NCBI GenBank assembly: GCA_945910005.1 | Contig: OX246740.1 | Location: forward strand, 57,775,311 to 57,839,310 | Length of the DNA stretch: 64,000 bases | Direction of reading: 5' to 3' | Source: Isoperla grammatica | Taxonomy: Eukaryota; Arthropoda; Insecta; Plecoptera; Perlodidae | Part shown: positions 40,203 to 52,048 of the stretch, one piece after another | How the letters are laid out: each line of letters opens with the position of its first letter | How positions within the stretch are numbered: the stretch's first letter is position 1 | Made by a program: the position numbers and the translations under genes | Notes under the pieces: generated by a model | Told to the model about the DNA's origin: nothing | Database searches by the model: none | The model's input: the letters and a program-made list of their open reading frames with translations, nothing else

Positions 40203-41407
40203 CCACACACGTGTCCCAGACGGTTTGTCTACGTCATAGAGTACGCTAGCACCCCTCATGGGCGCCCTTGGACTCGACCTTCGGGGTAGAATATCTACAC
40301 ACACGTGTCCCAGACGGTTTGTCTACGTCATAGAGTACGCTAGCACCCCTCATGGGCGCCCTTGGACTCGACCTTCGGGGTAGAATATCTACACACACGT
40401 GTCCCAGACGGTTTGTCTACGTCATAGAGTACGCTAGCACCCCTCATGGGCGCCCTTGGACTCGACCTTCGGGGTAGAATATCTACACACACGTGTCCCA
40501 GACGGTTTGTCTACGTCATAGAGTACGCTAGCACCCCTCATGGGCGCCCTTGAACTCGACCTTCGGGGTAGAATATCTACACACACGTGTCCCAGACGGT
40601 TCGTCTACGTCATAGAGTACGCTAGCACCCCTCATGGGCGCCCTTGGACTCGACCTTCGGGGTAGAATATCTACACACACGTGTCCCAGACGGTTTGTCT
40701 ACGTCATAGAGTACGCTAGCACCCCTCATGGGCGCCCTTGGACTCGACCTTCGGGGTAGAATATCTACACACACGTGTCCCAGACGGTTTGTCTACGTCA
40801 TAGAGTACGCTAGCACCCCTCATGGGCGCCCTTGGACTCGACCTTCGGGGTAGAATATCTACACACACGTGTCCCAGACGGTTTGTCTACGTCATAGAGT
40901 ACGCTAGCACCCCTCATGGGCGTCCTTGGACTCGACCTTCGGGGTAGAATATCTACACACACGTGTCCCAGACGGTTTGTCTACGTCATAGAGTACGCTA
41001 GCACCCCTCATGGGCGTCCTTGGACTCGACCTTCGGGGTAGAATATCTACACACACGTGTCCCAGACGGTTTGTCTACGTCATAGAGTACGCTAGCACCC
41101 CTCATGGGCGTCCCTGGACTCGACCTTCGGGGTAGAATATCTACACACACGTGTCCCAGACGGTTTGTCTACGTCATAGAGTACGCTAGCACCCCTCATG
41201 GGCGCCCCTGGACTCGACCTTCGGGGTAGAATATCTACACACACGTGTCCCAGACGGTTTGTCTACGTCATAGAGTACGCTAGCACCCCTCATGGGCGCC
41301 CTTGGACTCGACCTTCGGGGTAGAATATCTACACACACGTGTCCCAGACGGTCTGTCTACGTCATAGAGTACGCTAGCACCCCTCATGGGCGCCCTTGGA
41401 CTCGACC
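40203..41407. repeat. 94-bp minisatellite, 13 units, in presumed 3' UTR
   Basis: GTGTCCCAGACGGTTTGTCT occurs first at 40211 and last (variant CTGTCT) at 41339, exactly 12 x 94 bp. Other parts of the unit are ACGTCATAGAGTACGCTAGC, ACCCCTCATGGGCGCCCTTG and GACTCGACCTTCGGGGTAGA. Units differ by single substitutions only (GCCC/GTCC, CTTGG/CCTGG/CTTGA). It starts about 60 nt after the homeobox stop codon. Confidence 0.95.
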
Positions 41408-41581
41408 GTAATTAACCTAGCGGTGAAGACAGCAAACTCGGTGTTTTTATTGGAGGCGATCCTAGCGGTGGGGCTCTAATCTCTGTAGTCCAAAGCTGGT
41501 GGCAATGGCAGCTAAACATTAATGCTAAATTTCCCAAGCTGTCTTGGCCGTTAGTTACCATTAAGGTATTTGATATTATTT

Positions 41582-41587
41582 AATAAA
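41582..41587 (+). promoter_or_regulatory. Candidate polyadenylation signal of the homeobox gene
   Basis: AATAAA lies about 1.44 kb after the stop codon and about 175 bp after the end of the 94-bp array. It is followed by T/G-rich sequence (TTGATTGTTGGTTTCTT). If used, the whole array would be in the mRNA. Other AATAAA strings exist in this AT-rich region, so the choice is tentative. Confidence 0.4.
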
Positions 41588-42072
41588 GTTACTCTTGATT
41601 GTTGGTTTCTTCGTAACACTCCTGTAGTTCCACGCCGCGCCGCTGTCACTTGAGCGCCATGATTTCCCGCGAATTATCAACATTAAGTGTTCAAAGATAT
41701 AGACTTCAATTTCCTGAACTATTTTACAGGGTACCTAATGCATCTTTAGAATTGTAACCATATTTATCGTGTGTCTACTGGTGATGATCTCCCCCCTACA
41801 CACCCCTTGGTGCAATTCTTGGCGGTGCCCATGGTACCCCGGTTTAGTTTGCGTTATTTCTTGTAACTAATGGATGTTTTAGCTATGTCCTAGGCGTACA
41901 CCCAAATGCAGAATTACCATCACTAACCCAATTACACATCTATATTTTTACTTTCCTTCTTAAATACAATAAAATGTAACATACAATACAATGAAGGAAC
42001 TTTCCAAGCATCAAAAAACCTTGATATGTCATCTATGACATCGTTGGGCCGATCTATGGGACTGTGTTATCT

Positions 42073-42604
42073 CTAAGGTGACCATATTTTGAATATTGCA
42101 AACCGCGACAAACAACCATGGACAAGTACGGGGTCTGGGGCGAAAGAGGCGAACCATTTTTAAATCAAATTTGCGTGCAAAATGCCCAGGGAACAGCTTT
42201 TTAACATGAATTAATAAAACAAAATAAATATCAATACATTGTTATTCATATGAATTTTAATTAACACTTAAGTATTTAAATGAATGTGGGTAAATTTTGT
42301 AGGCATGTTAGGCCTTCGCCAGCCGCCTGTTGACGGAATAAACTCTGTGGACTGTGAGTTGAGTGAGTGCGTGAGTGTGTGAGTCAGCGTCTGCGAATGC
42401 GGCCCGCGAAGCAACTGTAAGCCCCCCCCCCAGCACTGTTTCAATCGACCGCGTTGTCTTTATTGACAGAATACCGGGACACCTTTTCCCCAAAAATTAC
42501 AAACCGGTAAAAATACGCCTTTTCAATGAATCTCTCGGGACACCGCTACAAGTGTTCCGATAACGGTACTGTACCGGTTAAACCGGTACGTCTGGTCACC
42601 TTAG
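42073..42604. mobile_element. DNA transposon-like element, ends CTAAGGTGACCA
   Basis: CTAAGGTGACCATATTTTGA at the left and TGGTCACCTTAG at the right are inverted repeats. The right part contains internal palindromic CCGGTA/TACCGG motifs. It is about 530 bp with no transposase ORF and no clear target duplication. Confidence 0.6.
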
Positions 42605-45382
42605 TTAACCCTGGATATTATTTTAAGTTGTTTAATAGATCAAGAACGAGAAAATAAATAATAAATACTGCAGTCAATACAAATATTTTGCTTGGTAATC
42701 GAGATATGATTAAAAGTGGAAAATGAAATGTATGTTTTATTATTAGTCAAGTTATGCTAACCGTAAACTTGGTGACGACGACACATGACCCACCGATAGA
42801 GTCCTGTGATTGGTGGAACAACAACAACGAACTTACACATATTATGTATAATTTATAATATTGTGTTAATATTTTGTACATAACTCGTATTATAACGAAC
42901 TATCATAGCTTATGTAATGTTTAAAGTATTCTCTAAATTACGCCAAGTAAGTTACTGCTAATCAGAGCAATATTTCAATTGCTTATGAATATGGTACACT
43001 TATTAATTTGTAACGCAATCACGGAAAAGTGCAAAAATCTGCTTCGTTACTTTTTGCGATATTCGAGTGCCGAGTTCGAGATCTGTTTGTTTGTTTGGAC
43101 GTGACCTCTCTGGGACATTGTGTGTAGATAAACCAGAAGACACTCATCTCATCGCCAGTTTAAAATCTATTGAATCACACTTTGACTTGTCACTATGTGA
43201 TTATTTTGAAAGCGAGAAATATATAAAAATAATGTAACCAGTATTATTTTTTTGAAGTCAATAATGTAAATAGCAGGTTTGAATGGAATCAAAAAATGTC
43301 TGCTTTCTCTAGTTAAGAAACGAGTCTTAAAGTGTAATTGAAAAGATTAAATAAACAATTGAACCTTTCTCTATGTGTATTTGGTTCACAAAACCGTGTA
43401 ATTCATATCAGATTATGAGTATGATCAATTTTACTTCAATGTAAAATTAACGAAAATATTAAGATTACTTCTAGTTGTGTATACTTGTATTCTATAGTGT
43501 GAGTGTGAGATTTTATAATATTATCAGTATTATTAATAAAACGTTTTATTGGTAACAATTGTCCGAAACGAAACGAAATGTTAAAACTAGGAATGTCATG
43601 TAATTTTTTATATACTGAGTTCTTATGTCCTCTTAAAGTCAATGATTCCCAATAGTCATACAAATAACTTCACATGAAAATAACCAAAGAATTTCCAACT
43701 CTGAAAAGCTGATTCTATTAAAGTAAAATAAAAAGGAGAAGTTTTGTGAATATTAATATGTGCTCTTTATGTACAGTACCATAATGTGAGAATGATTTTA
43801 CATTCGGTACAATGTGTTATTTCCTTATGGTTGTGTAATATTATTGTTTCGAATACAAAATGTGATAAAATGTATTAATGTGGAATAATTTCCAAAAACG
43901 AATCCAAATAGCCTATTGATCGATTCCCCACAAGAATAAAGTCATTCAGTCTCATATCAGTCATCAACATTTCTTTGTGCGACGTTCTGTTTATTAATGT
44001 AGTGTTTGTTACCCAGTCAAGGATATCTTTCAGGTTTTAAACACAAACATGTTGGCCTTTAATTACGTTGTCATTATGAAATGCCCAAAGTACAACAGAA
44101 TACAATCATCAATCATCAAATCAAGCAACTGAGAAGTTTTCCAAACCTGAACATCCTCTTATTTCTTTACTTTTAATTTCTAGTTTCTCTACTTATTTCA
44201 GTACACTCGAGTTTCGACCATAATATCAATGAGATTGAACGACTGTTTAACTATCATGGAGATCCTATTGAGGTTCTAATCATAACACACTTTGAAAGAA
44301 TTACAAACCATTACACATTTGTACGTAGATATTACGAAACAAAGTAACAAAGTGGGGCGAAACACTCGAACTTGTATTAGTATTAAAAATCATTGAGACA
44401 ACATTGCAAGTATCGAGATCTAGTTCGGAAAACACAGTTTTAAAGAGTTTGTAACTCTGTAACTCTATTAATTTATTTCGAAAAGAATATGACGAAGAAC
44501 TAATTCTCAAAGCCCCCATGCACATTCGACGAAACCAAAACTACATGAAGCTTTCGCGGCCGCCGGTCTAGGAGATTACCGCATAAAAGAAATTAACATT
44601 CTGGCGTTTCGGGACGATTTCACGGCCCGTCATCAGAGTTAAACACTTGAAGAGTAGCAAAAGAACAAACATAGTCGATCCAGTTCATCAATAATGTATA
44701 GAGCACTCAAAATACACTAGACGCATTCTGGTGGCAAGAAAATAAACTTCTATTAGGAGTGGTCTAGCTGTCAATTTTCATTGTTGTTGTATTGTTATTA
44801 TTCATCAATGGCGCTGAAAGGAGGTTGCTTAGCAGCGCTATCTATGTTAGTTTTGAGTCCTCTATACTTGGCGTGTAAGATTCTTGTTGCGATACGTCTG
44901 TATTATTGCAGTAATGCTATTAGAGACATCAGCCCTAGGTGAGCCACTGAAGACGAAGTTCGTTCGTGAACACATTCCACAGTACAGTCCAACGGGTAAA
45001 CGAGCCTCACAACCCAGACGACGGCTGAGCACATGTACCTACACAATCTGTTTTATCATAGACTCATGAGAATCGCATATAATATTATGTAAATTACTTT
45101 GAAAAACATCCTAAAATAACAAACTTTAGATAATTATTTTCTATTTTACCACGGTTCCGCGTTCCAGGTTCCAATCCTGGCTGGCCATGGATTTCATAAG
45201 GCGTTTCTCTTCTCATTATCACCCACTTTTCGTCTCGGTATGAGACGTAAAGCCCACATGTCACAATCATCACAATCACTTGATATCACTGTTACTATCA
45301 CATACCTCACTATCAGTGACGACTCCAGGAATTTTCAATTGGGGGGGGGGGGGGGGGGGGGGCAAAGGGGGATCCTACGAAT

Positions 45383-47551
45383 GTATGAGGGTTTATAAGT
45401 GAAGTTTCAATGGATCGACGAACATAGGGGAATTGCTTTATCTTTCAGTCGGAATAACTCAGAAAAGTAGGCCGGTGACCCCCGTTTTTGTTTTAAGATA
45501 ATTGAAAAGCACACATACTTAAGTGTATGTGGCCAATTTCAGCCAAATATCATAAGAGAAGTTTCAATGGATCGACAAAGATAGGGCAATTGCTTAATCA
45601 TTAAGTCGGAATAACTCGAAAAAGTAGGCCCGTGACCCCCGTTTTTGTTTTAAGATAATTGAAAAGCACACATACTTTAGTGTATGTTGCGAATTTCAGC
45701 CAAATATCGTTATAATCATTATAAATGAAGTTTCAAAGATAGAGAAATTGCTTAACTTAAAAGTCGGAATAACTCAAAAAAGTAGGCCGGTGACCCCCGT
45801 TTTTGCTTTAAAATAATTGAAAAGCACACTTATTTTAGTGTATGTTGCCAATTTCAGCCAAATATCATTATAAGTGAAGTTTCAATGGATCGACAAAGAT
45901 AGGGCAATTGCTTAATATTTAAGTCAAAATAACTCAAAAAATAGGCCGGTCACCACCGTATTTGTTTTTAGATAATTGAACAGCACACATACTTTAGTTT
46001 ATGTTGCGAACATCAGCCAAATATCATTATAATCATTATATTAGGTGAAGTTTCAAAAATAGGGGAATCGCTCAATCTTAAAGTCGGAATAACACAAAAA
46101 AGTAGGCCAATGACCCCCGTTTTTGTTTTTAGATAATTGAAAAGCACACATATTGTAGTGTATGTTGTCAATTTCAGCCAAATATCATTAAAAGTGAAGT
46201 TTCAGTGGATCGCTAAAGATAGGGCGATTGCTTAATCTTTAAGTCGAAATAACTCAAAAACGTAGGCCGGTGACCCCCGTTTTTGTTTTAAGATAATTGA
46301 AAAGCGCACATATTTTAGTGTATGTTGTGAATTTCAGCCAAATACCATAATAAGTGAAGTTTCTATGGATCGACAAAGATAGGGCAATTGCTTAAAACTT
46401 AAGTCGGAATAACTAAAAAAAGTAAGCCGGTGACCCCCGTTTTTGTTTTTAGATAATTGAAAAGCACACATACTATGGTGTATGTTGCGAATTTCAGAAA
46501 AAATATCATTATAAGTGAAGTTTCAATGAATCGCTAAAGATAGGGCAATTGCTTAATCTTTAAGTCGAAATAACTCAAAAAAGTAGGCCGGTGACCCCCG
46601 TTTTTGTTTTTAGATAATTGAAAAGCACACATATTTTAGTGTATGTTGTGACTTTCAGCCAAATATCATAATAAGTGAAGTTTCAATGGATCGACAAAGA
46701 TAGGGCAATTGCTTAAACCTTAAGTCGGAATAACTCAAAAAAGTAGGCCGGTGACCCCCGTTTTTGTTTTTAGATAATTAAACAGCACACATATTATAGT
46801 GTATGTTGCCAATTTCAGCCAAATATCATTATAAGTGAAGTTTCAATGAATCGCTAAAGATAGGGCGATGGCTTAATCTTTAAGTCGAAATAACTCAAAA
46901 AAGTAGGCCGGTGACCCCCATTTTTGTTTTTAGATAATTAAACAGCACACATATTATAGTGTATGTTGCCAATTTCAGCCAAAGATCATTATAAGTAGTA
47001 GTTTTCAAATATCATAATAAGTGAAGTTTCAATGGATCGACAAAGATAGGGCAATTGCTTAAACCTTTAGTCGGAATAACTAAAAAAAAGTAAGCCGGTG
47101 ACCCCTGTTTTTGTTTTTAGATAATTGAAAAGCACACATATCTTAGTGTATGTTGTGAATTTCAGCCAAATATCATTATAAGTGAAGTTTCTATGGATCG
47201 ACAAATATAGGGAAATTGCTTAATCTTTAAGTCGGAATAACTCGAAAAAGTAGGCCCGTGACCCCCGTTTTTGTTTTAAGATAATTGAAAAGCACACATA
47301 CTTTAGTGTATGTTGCGAATTTCAGCCAAATATCGTTATAATCATTATAAATGAAGTTTCAAAGATAGAGAAATTGCTTAACTTAAAAGTCGGAATAACT
47401 CAAAAAAGTAGGCCGGTGACCCCCGTTTTTGCTTTAAAATAATTGAAAAGCACACTTATTTTAGTGTATGTTGCCAATTTCAGCCAAATATCATTATAAG
47501 TGAAGTTTCAATGGATCGACAAAGATAGGGCAATTGCTTAATATTTAAGTC
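45383..47551. repeat. ~160-bp satellite inside the hAT element, left block
   Basis: Monomers of about 157-163 bp contain GTGAAGTTTCAATGGATCGA, CAAAGATAGGGCAATTGCTT, AAGTCGGAATAACTCAAAAA, GTAGGCCGGTGACCCCCGTT and TAGTGTATGTTG. About 13-14 monomers. The array is continuous with the block at 48747-49808 once the nested element is removed. A ~320-bp stretch around 45610-45930 is nearly the same as 47235-47551, offset 1,626 bp, showing recent internal duplication. Confidence 0.93.
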
Positions 47552-48746
47552 AAAATAACCAGTGGTTAATTTGTAAGGAAAAAGGTGGGTATACGCATCA
47601 TAGTTTCATGTTAAAATGTGCTCGTGATAAAAATTGATTTCTCGGTGGGAAATTGACCCCCCCCCCCCCCCCCATCCCGCTTACCAATTCAGCTTTTGGG
47701 CTCGTAATCTGGAATTGGGTTTGGAGTTTTGGGTTGGATTTGATACAATTTTACTCGTCTTCAAAAGCCAATCGTTATTTTAATCGTACTGTAAGTTTAC
47801 CATTAAATGATTAAAAGCAGATATACATATATTATGAAATATCAGTTATTGAAGTAGTCAGTAATTTGTCAACCTGGCTATAAATCATTTCCAAGAGGAA
47901 CAACCTAACAATAGCAGAAATGTTTACACGGTTTACAGGCGCGTATAGGAACTCTTTTTCAAGTGGTGGGGGGAGAGATGTGTTTGCGAACAAGTTCTGG
48001 GGCGGAGCCCCAGCCGCCGGGGGACTATCGCCGAAGGCGAAAAATTTGTGTGCTATATTAGTTATTTCTCGATTTTTAGGCTTAAATAAATATGTCTTGA
48101 GTGTGTGATGTGAATAGGTGTCTAAAATTGGACGGATCGCAGAAAAAGTCGGGGGGGGGGGGGGGGGCGAATCTCCCCCCATTCCCCCCCCCCCCCCGCG
48201 TCTGAATTTTTATCCGTTGTATTTATTTTTATGACAAGATATCACCTCAAAACGCGTTTCAGACCATCAAACATAATGCAGGGCCAAATTTTTAGTTTTA
48301 AACAGAGAAATGCTGTATCAATCAAACATGTAAATCATATTTTACGGATTGTGCCATTTCCCTCACAGCAGCGAGAGCGACGTACCCTTCGCGTTGCTAA
48401 CCCTTACTGGCTGGTTGACGAGGAGCCTGCACCCAATAACAATAGGAGATGATTCTATTTATAAAGTTCGGAGGTTGATTTGGGAGAAACGTAAAACCAA
48501 GAGATAAGAGTGTACTAAGTTTATTTGAAGTTATAGATGTATTCAAGTAAATTTGAAATATGAGCATGTAAGGGAAAAATACCCAATACAAACTATTTTT
48601 GTTTTTTTATGTATATTAGCCAAAATGTGAGTGTTGCGTGCCTAATAATTCATGAAAAAAGGTGGGTATACTGCGTATACCCACGAAAATAGGTGGGTAT
48701 ACTGCGTATACCCGCGCTCCATTACAAGTTAAGCACTGAAAATAAC
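47552..48746. mobile_element. Nested hAT-type non-autonomous element inserted in the satellite
   Basis: The element spans 47560-48738 (1,179 bp). The ends are CAGTGGTTAATTTGTAAGGA and, on the complement, CAGTGCTTAACTTGTAATGG, both continuing to GGGTATACGCA within 38 bp. It is flanked by an exact 8-bp duplication AAAATAAC (47552-47559, 48739-48746), a string that is part of the satellite monomer. Near the right end, GGGTATACTGCGTATACCC is a perfect palindrome present twice (about 48664 and 48695). Short ORFs inside (for example 47832-48182, -) show no transposase features. Confidence 0.93.
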
Positions 48747-49808
48747 TCAAAAAAGTAGGCCGGTGACCCCCATTTTTGTTTTCAGATAATTGAAAAGCAC
48801 ACATATTTTAGTGTATGTTGTGACTTTCAGCCAAATATCATAATAAGTGAAGTTTCAATGGATCGACAAAGATAGGGCAATTGCTTAAACCTTAAGTCGG
48901 AATAACTCAAAAAAGTAGGCCGGTGACCCCCGTTTTTGTTTTTAGATAATTGAAAAGCACACATATTTTAGTGTATGTTGTGACTTTCAGCCAAATATCA
49001 TAATAAGTGAAGTTTCAATGGATCGACAAAGATAGGGCAATTGCTTAAACCTTTAGTCGGAATAACTAAAAAAAAGTAAGCCGGTGACCCCCGTTTTTGT
49101 TTTTAGATAATTGAAAAGCACACATACTATGGTGTATGTTGCGAATTTCAGCAAAATATCATTATAAGTGAAGTTTCAATGAATCGCTAAAGATAGGGCG
49201 ATGGCTTAATCTTAAAGTCGGAATAACACAAAAAAGTAGGCCGATGACCCCCGTTTTTGTTTTTAGATAATTGTAAAGCACACATATTTTAGTGTATGTT
49301 GCCAATTTCAGCCAAATATCATTATAAGTGAAGTTTCAATGAATCGCTAAAGATAGGGCAATTGCTTAATCTTTAAGTCGAAATAACTCAAAAAAGTAGG
49401 CCGGTGACCCCCGTTTTTGTTTTTAGATAATTGAACAGCACACATATTTTAGTGTATGTTGCCAATTTCAGCCAAATATCATTATAAGTGAAGTTTCAAT
49501 GGGGCGACAAAGATAGGGTTATTGCTTAATCTTTAAGTCGGAATAACTCAAAAAAGTAGGCCAGTGAGCCCCGTTTTTTTTTTTTTTTAGATAATTGAAA
49601 AGCACACATATTAAAGAGTATGTTGCGAGTTTTAGCCAAATATCATTACAAGTGAAGTTTCAATAGATCGACGAAGATAGGGCAATTGCTTAATCTTTAA
49701 GTCGGAATAACTCAAAAAAGTAAGCCGGTGACCCCGGTTTTTGTTTTTAAATAATTGAAAAGCGCACATACTTTAGTGTATGTTGCGAATTTCAGAAAAA
49801 TATCATTA
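48747..49808. repeat. ~160-bp satellite inside the hAT element, right block
   Basis: About 6-7 monomers of the same family as 45383-47551, resuming at the base where the left block was interrupted. Confidence 0.93.
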
Positions 49809-50115
49809 TATTGGGGGGCCATGCAGATTTCACACTAGTTTTCTATCGTTATCGGGGGGGGGGGGGGGGGGGGGGGGTACACCAGGCTACATGCACTCGC
49901 GAACATGAAAATATGCATTCCATTCTTACCAAATTAATGCAAGGCAGTGGTGTAGTGCCAGATTTACCAGTACGTATACGGTTCAGTGGGAAGTTGGAGG
50001 GACAAATCTTTCCAGACGAAAAAATCATGGGGGTATGGGGGGAAAACCCCTTCCACAACAATGACGCCGCAGGCGATTGTAAAAAATCAGGCTTTTAGAG
50101 CGTGTTTTGAGCATT

Positions 50116-50307
50116 TTAGAAAGCAATACCGGACTCAATGCAATCCAAAATACTGTAGTTTTGTATTCGATTTCGTAAGGAACTCTTGATACGGCACATG
50201 CACGAAAATGTTCTTTCACAAGCAGCACTTGATGCAGATATTGTTAGGCTAATAGTGCACAGTTTGTAAGCTTCATTGAAAGCAAGAAGGGGCATACAAC
50301 CTTCCAA
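50116..50307 (-). pseudogene. hAT transposase C-terminal (dimerisation) domain remnant
   Basis: The minus-strand frame reads LAFNEAYKLCTISLTISASS then AACERTFSCMCRIKSSLRNR. The pattern S-A-x-C-E-R-x-F-S-x-x-x-R-I-K is the signature of the hAT C-terminal dimerisation domain. The usual downstream helix (x-RL-x-x-LALL) is replaced by QNYSILDCIESGIAF and a stop, and no N-terminal catalytic part is found upstream on this strand. It is a decayed fragment lying between the satellite and the right terminus of the 5.3-kb element, consistent with that element deriving from a full hAT transposon. Confidence 0.8.
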
Positions 50308-50637
50308 TGGCGTTTGAAACTTCTAGCTTCAGTTACCATGTGCATTGTGCAAGCAGTGAAAAACTTGAAAGTAAAAATCAAAATGCTACGAACTCCAGTT
50401 TGATAAATATTTGGTAGTGTGGTGGATTGGTGTAGTCAATTTCAACTACAAGAACTAGTTAGAACTTAGAAGCGCGGCTATTTGAACGCGAATTATTTAT
50501 TTGTTGGCGTGTCTGCGGCGGCACCAACCAGTTGTGTATCAGTGGTAATTTATTTTGGCTTGGGGGGGGGCCCGAGGAATTTTAGGGGGGGCACTAGCCC
50601 CCCCCCCCCCCCCCCTATCGTCGTCACTGCTCACTAT

Positions 50638-52048
50638 ACTTTCGCAATACACATACTAACACACACATCAACTTTACTACTAGCTACGTTATGGATCGTC
50701 GGGCTTCATACGACGTGCATACCCCTGGGTCCGTGGGCGGCGTGAGGCCTGAACCCAGACGAGCCTACACGTAAGCACATTAGAAGTGCACTAATTTGTA
50801 CTAGATAGTATAGATACTGGTACTACAAGGTACTGAATTTTGAGGCAGATCAATTTCGCAAAACAAATTTGTGTCACCAGTGGTAGCCTAGCTACCTTAG
50901 TTATAGTAACTGGTACATGGGAAATGCTTCGTTCCCAATTTTGGCTACACATTAGATCAGTGAGGATTTCAGGCATATCCCGGGGGGGGCAGAGCCCCCC
51001 CCCCAGCAGTTGTAAATGCCCCCCTAGCAGATTGAAAAAATCACATGAAGTAATGTAACTTTGCACAAAAAATGCAAAATACAAGAAAATGAGGTTTATT
51101 TTGCCACCTCATATAGGACTAGGAAATAAATCGATTTCCACGAAAAACTCATCTACATAAATGTTGCAACATTTTATTTTCTATTTAAACGATGTAAGGT
51201 AAAGGTAAGAATGGCAAATAGGAATCACCTCATATTCGAAAACTGAAAGGATGGCATCAACAGAGACCGTAACCCCCTCCACCACTGCCTTTTGTCACGG
51301 CGTAAAAAAAGCCATAACATGAGTTACTAATTTAGCAACACCCCAAATTTTAATCAGCCCCCCCTAGGAAAAATGTCTGAAATCATCACTGCATTAGATA
51401 TTTAATAAATCAAACTTGCGTGTTTACTGCCCGCTAGTGACATTTGCAGTTTGCACAGCATACCCTTACGCCGGCCACCTTATGAAGTTGCATGCTTTTC
51501 TAGTTTCCTGCCACAATTTTAACCACCGAACGAAGTTCGTACTCTTCTTTAGCTGCACAAACTCACTGCAAAACTACGCAATTCACTATTTACAATGATT
51601 ATACTCAGGTAATAGAGTAAAAAGTAAAACCACTTGTTGGAATTTTTACAGGTTATGTGATATGTCATGGGCACGGTCTACAGTGAGCATGGGTTATTTT
51701 TTGACATTTCGCATGCAGCTGCTCACCGCCTTGTACAGTCAGTGTTTCCGGCTTTTTGTCAGTCTGTCCCGCTGCTATACTTATTTAAGATTTTACGATA
51801 GTACTTGGTAGAAGAGATAAAGAGATATTCGTTTAAAATAGCGTACATCTCGTCATTCTTTTACTAAATAAACATATTTGTAAACAGCAACAGTACCTAG
51901 GCCAACCTAGGCTTTGGCCAGGGAACTGTTCAAGTCTCCCGCATGAAATTTTTAGAGGGCGTCGGAAAGTAGAAAGCACGTGGTAAGAAAAGGAGGCTGT
52001 GATGTACAAGCTGCAACTCGCAAAAGGTGGCAACAACATTATATTAAA
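50638..52048. other. Intergenic region upstream of NAA20
   Basis: Contains the 434-bp hAT element (50958-51391). The last 650 bp before the NAA20 start codon must hold its promoter and 5' UTR; I see no TATA box I would defend. No other gene is seen. Confidence 0.6.
50950..51399. mobile_element. 434-bp non-autonomous hAT element with 8-bp target duplication
   Basis: The element spans 50958-51391. The left end is CAGTGAGGATTTCAGGCATA then a G run; the right end, on the complement, is CAGTGATGATTTCAGACATT then CCTAGGGGGGG. The 8-bp duplication CATTAGAT is exact at 50950-50957 and 51392-51399. No coding capacity. The ends resemble those of the large element at 45314-50629 and may have been mobilised by a related transposase. 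Confidence 0.92.

Larger units (their letters stand above)
41408..45305. other. Intergenic region
   Basis: AT-rich sequence without recognisable genes. It contains a TIR element at 42073-42604, a GC-rich island at about 44551-44640 (CTTTCGCGGCCGCCGG ... GGCGTTTCGGGACGA ... CATCAGAG) resembling a dispersed repeat end, and a B-box-like string (CAGGTTCCAATCCTGG) at about 45165. Confidence 0.55.
45306..50637. mobile_element. 5.3-kb hAT-type transposon with internal satellite array (with its target duplications)
   Basis: The element spans 45314-50629. The left end is CAGTGACGACTCCAGGAATT followed by a G run; the right end, on the complement, is CAGTGACGACGATAGGGGGG. The ten terminal bases are identical. 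It is flanked by an exact 8-bp direct repeat, CTCACTAT, at 45306-45313 and 50630-50637. An 8-bp duplication and CAGTG ends are hallmarks of the hAT superfamily. Inside are about 20 copies of a ~160-bp repeat, a nested second element and a remnant of a transposase C-terminus (50116-50307, - strand). No full transposase ORF remains, so it is not autonomous. Confidence 0.88.

Noticed and set aside
40203..41407. CRISPR-like regular repeats (also the 119-bp and 81-bp arrays)
   Set aside because: Units are head-to-tail with no unique spacers, and the genome is eukaryotic.
49945..49965. CAGTGGTGTAGTGCCAG as another hAT terminus inside the large element
   Set aside because: No partner end and no copy of the 8-bp flank ATGCAAGG were found.
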